The translations under genes were made by a program, and so were the position numbers. Shown piece after piece: positions 62,435 to 64,000 of a stretch of DNA of 64,000 nucleotides. Origin of the DNA: Marinobacter psychrophilus. Its GTDB lineage: Bacteria > Pseudomonadota > Gammaproteobacteria > Pseudomonadales > Oleiphilaceae. The stretch is taken from assembly GCF_001043175.1 (NCBI RefSeq), contig NZ_CP011494.1, positions 1,240,001 to 1,304,000 on the forward strand. Direction: 5' to 3'. Below the pieces are notes generated by a model. It did not search any database. It was not told the DNA's origin and saw nothing but the letters and a program-made list of their open reading frames with translations. Every line of letters begins with the position of its first letter. The stretch's first letter is position 1.

Positions 62435-64000
62435 ATGCGAACCCTCACTAATATTGAGGAACTGCTGCCAGAGCTGGATCACTGCATAGCCGATGAGCTG
62501 GAAGACCAGGATCTCGACTTCAAGCAGTGGGAACTGAAAAGCCACGACAACGCGGTAAAAACCGTGGTTCAGATGGCCGTGTGCATGGCCAATGGCGGCG
62601 GTGGCACCGTGGTGTTCGGCGTGGCCGATCGCATACAAGGCAGAAACAACGCCATTTTGGGTGTGCCACCGGAAATCGACGGGAATATGTTGAAAAAGGC
62701 GGTATACGACCAGACCGACCCGAAAATCATGCCGGTGTTTGAGGAATTGGCCGTACCCGAAGGCACAGGCCGCGTTTTGCTGATGCAGGTCCACCCCGGC
62801 ATGCCACCCTATACCGACACCGCAGGCCGAGGCACCATCCGTGTCAGCAAAGACTGCGTGCCCTTAACCGGCACCGTCCGCCGCAAGATTGGTGTGGAAA
62901 CCGGTGAAACCGATTACACGGCAGAGGCAGTTGCACCTGTAGACAACACCTTGCTGTCTGCTACTGCGCTGGAAGCCCTGCGCAATCAGGCCAGCAGAGA
63001 ACGTGCGCCAGATGACCTGCTGAGGCAATCGGATGCCGAACTCCTATCCACTCTGGGGTTAATCAAACAGGGCAAGCTGACCCGTGCGGCCATCTTGCTG
63101 GCAGGTACTGAAGCGGCTATTCGTGAATACCTGCCCGGCCACAACTGGACCTTTCTGCAGATGACGTCCGATACGGACTACGGTATCCGGGAAGATCGCG
63201 TCAGCGCATTGCCTTTGTCCGTCCAGCGCATTGAAGAACTATTGGTACCCTTTAACCCAATCACCACCTATAAGCAGGGCATGTTCCACTACGAATACCG
63301 GACCTGGCCAGAAGTCGCCGTGCGCGAGGCCCTGATGAACGCGTTCTGCCATGCCGACCTGCGTATTGCCGGGCCGATAATGGTCAAGCTGTATTCAGAC
63401 CGGCTGGAAATCAGCAATAACGGCGGATTTATCGCCGGCATTACCGCCAATAACATTCTGCACCACCAACCTGCAGCCAGAAATCCTTCACTGGTTGAGG
63501 CACTTACCCGCCTGCGCCTGGTTAACCGTAGCAATCTGGGCATTAATCGCATGTTTTCTGCGCTGTTGATGGAAGGTAAAGAGCCACCCCAGATCAGGGA
63601 AGTGGGGGATTCCGTGCAGGTGAGCTTTCCCAAACGCGAGTTGAACGCCACCTTCCGCTTATTTGTGGCAGATGAAAGCGAGCAGGGTCGCAAGCTGGGA
63701 GTGGACGAACTGATGCTGCTGCAGTACCTACTTCAGAATCCGGAGGTAGACACCAACACTGCCGCTACCCTATGCCAGCGTGGCGAAGCAGAAATACGCG
63801 AAAAGTTATCCACAATGGAGTCGGCCGGATACATCGAACACGGCGGTACCGGGCGGGGAGCTTACTGGTGTATTCAGCCCGAATTCTACAATCGCCTCGC
63901 CGAGGATGGCCAGAGTGGCGCCCGCCGACGAATCGACTGGGACGCCGCGAAAACGCGCGTGCTCAGCATTCTGATGGAGCGGGCGAAACGGGGCGAGCTG
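62435..64000 (+). CDS. AlbA_2 (Schlafen-type) domain / GHKL ATPase protein, BREX-associated (partial, 3' end beyond window)
   Basis: The frame stays open from ATG 62435 to the window end, 522 codons so far. The N-terminal AlbA_2 domain shows DLDFKQWELKSHDNAV and MAVCMANGGGGTVVFGVAD. A middle linker follows, then an HATPase_c_4 (GHKL) domain: VAVREALMNAFCHADLRIAG, LYSDRLEISNNGGFIAGI and RNPSLVEALTRLRLVNRSN. The last part is a winged-helix region (LLQYLLQNPEVDTNTAATLC). Such proteins are found as extra genes inside some BREX loci. It follows brxC by 59 bases in the same operon. Confidence 0.85.
   Translation, partial: MRTLTNIEELLPELDHCIADELEDQDLDFKQWELKSHDNAVKTVVQMAVCMANGGGGTVVFGVADRIQGRNNAILGVPPEIDGNMLKKAVYDQTDPKIMPVFEELAVPEGTGRVLLMQVHPGMPPYTDTAGRGTIRVSKDCVPLTGTVRRKIGVETGETDYTAEAVAPVDNTLLSATALEALRNQASRERAPDDLLRQSDAELLSTLGLIKQGKLTRAAILLAGTEAAIREYLPGHNWTFLQMTSDTDYGIREDRVSALPLSVQRIEELLVPFNPITTYKQGMFHYEYRTWPEVAVREALMNAFCHADLRIAGPIMVKLYSDRLEISNNGGFIAGITANNILHHQPAARNPSLVEALTRLRLVNRSNLGINRMFSALLMEGKEPPQIREVGDSVQVSFPKRELNATFRLFVADESEQGRKLGVDELMLLQYLLQNPEVDTNTAATLCQRGEAEIREKLSTMESAGYIEHGGTGRGAYWCIQPEFYNRLAEDGQSGARRRIDWDAAKTRVLSILMERAKRGEL

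Noticed and set aside
1..64000. CRISPR array
   Set aside because: No regularly spaced repeats of the needed length were seen anywhere; the long inverted repeats at 52.7 and 54.0 kb are single hairpins.

Overview
The window looks like a marine, halophilic gammaproteobacterium, most likely Marinobacter or a close relative. This rests on the Na+-translocating NQR locus followed by apbE, nqrM and sthA, a BCCT osmolyte carrier, a TAXI-TRAP uptake operon, a Zur-type COG0523/DUF1826 pair and a YdbH-YnbE-YdbL envelope operon. The genus is inferred from protein families and gene order; no database was searched.

Layout. 1-9.25 kb is conserved core: the end of the nqr operon, sthA, a glycerophosphodiesterase overlapping a DAHP synthase, transaldolase and dusA. 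9.25-15 kb is a worn accessory patch beginning at the 5' end of dusA, a known integration target. It holds a DusA-type integrase remnant, a PH-domain protein, two diverged copies of an unidentified repeat, a hemerythrin-like protein lacking several ligands, a broken DUF4236 gene, a 5'-nucleotidase, a DUF3883 protein and a methyltransferase truncated at both ends. 15-22.8 kb has tenA, a MuiA-like protein, a class I amidotransferase next to a decayed glutamine synthetase, a YqhD-like dehydrogenase and a 672-residue unknown with a possible papain-type Cys/His/Asn arrangement.

22.8-31 kb is one catabolic cluster: RidA, DUF3726, a 618-residue unknown, a BCCT carrier, a non-canonical M19 dipeptidase and an aldehyde dehydrogenase, with a divergent LysR regulator. 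It probably imports and breaks down a zwitterionic nitrogen compound. 31.5-38.6 kb is a second uptake and catabolism operon: TAXI-TRAP carrier, CoA-transferase, an extra permease and an IclR regulator, with a perfect palindrome in the AT-rich promoter. 39-47 kb has a Crp/Fnr regulator, the ydbH-ynbE-ydbL operon, a DUF5610 protein, a dienelactone hydrolase and a decayed alpha-2-macroglobulin gene. 47-50.6 kb has the COG0523 GTPase with DUF1826 behind a Zur-like site, and a DadA-type flavoenzyme behind a tandem glycine riboswitch.

From 50.9 kb to the right edge lies an integrated island. Its left end is a 45-bp 3' fragment of tRNA-Pro(GGG), followed by a P4-type tyrosine integrase. Cargo includes a DUF2971 protein, an IS66 remnant, two long hairpins, a lone DUF2384 antitoxin-like gene, an AlpA-like regulator and small unknowns. 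It ends in a BREX-type phage-defence locus (HTH protein, a BrxA-position protein, BrxB, BrxC, then an AlbA/GHKL-ATPase protein) that is cut off at 64,000. The methyltransferase and PglZ genes expected of BREX must lie outside. This partial, apparently non-standard BREX locus is the most interesting system here.
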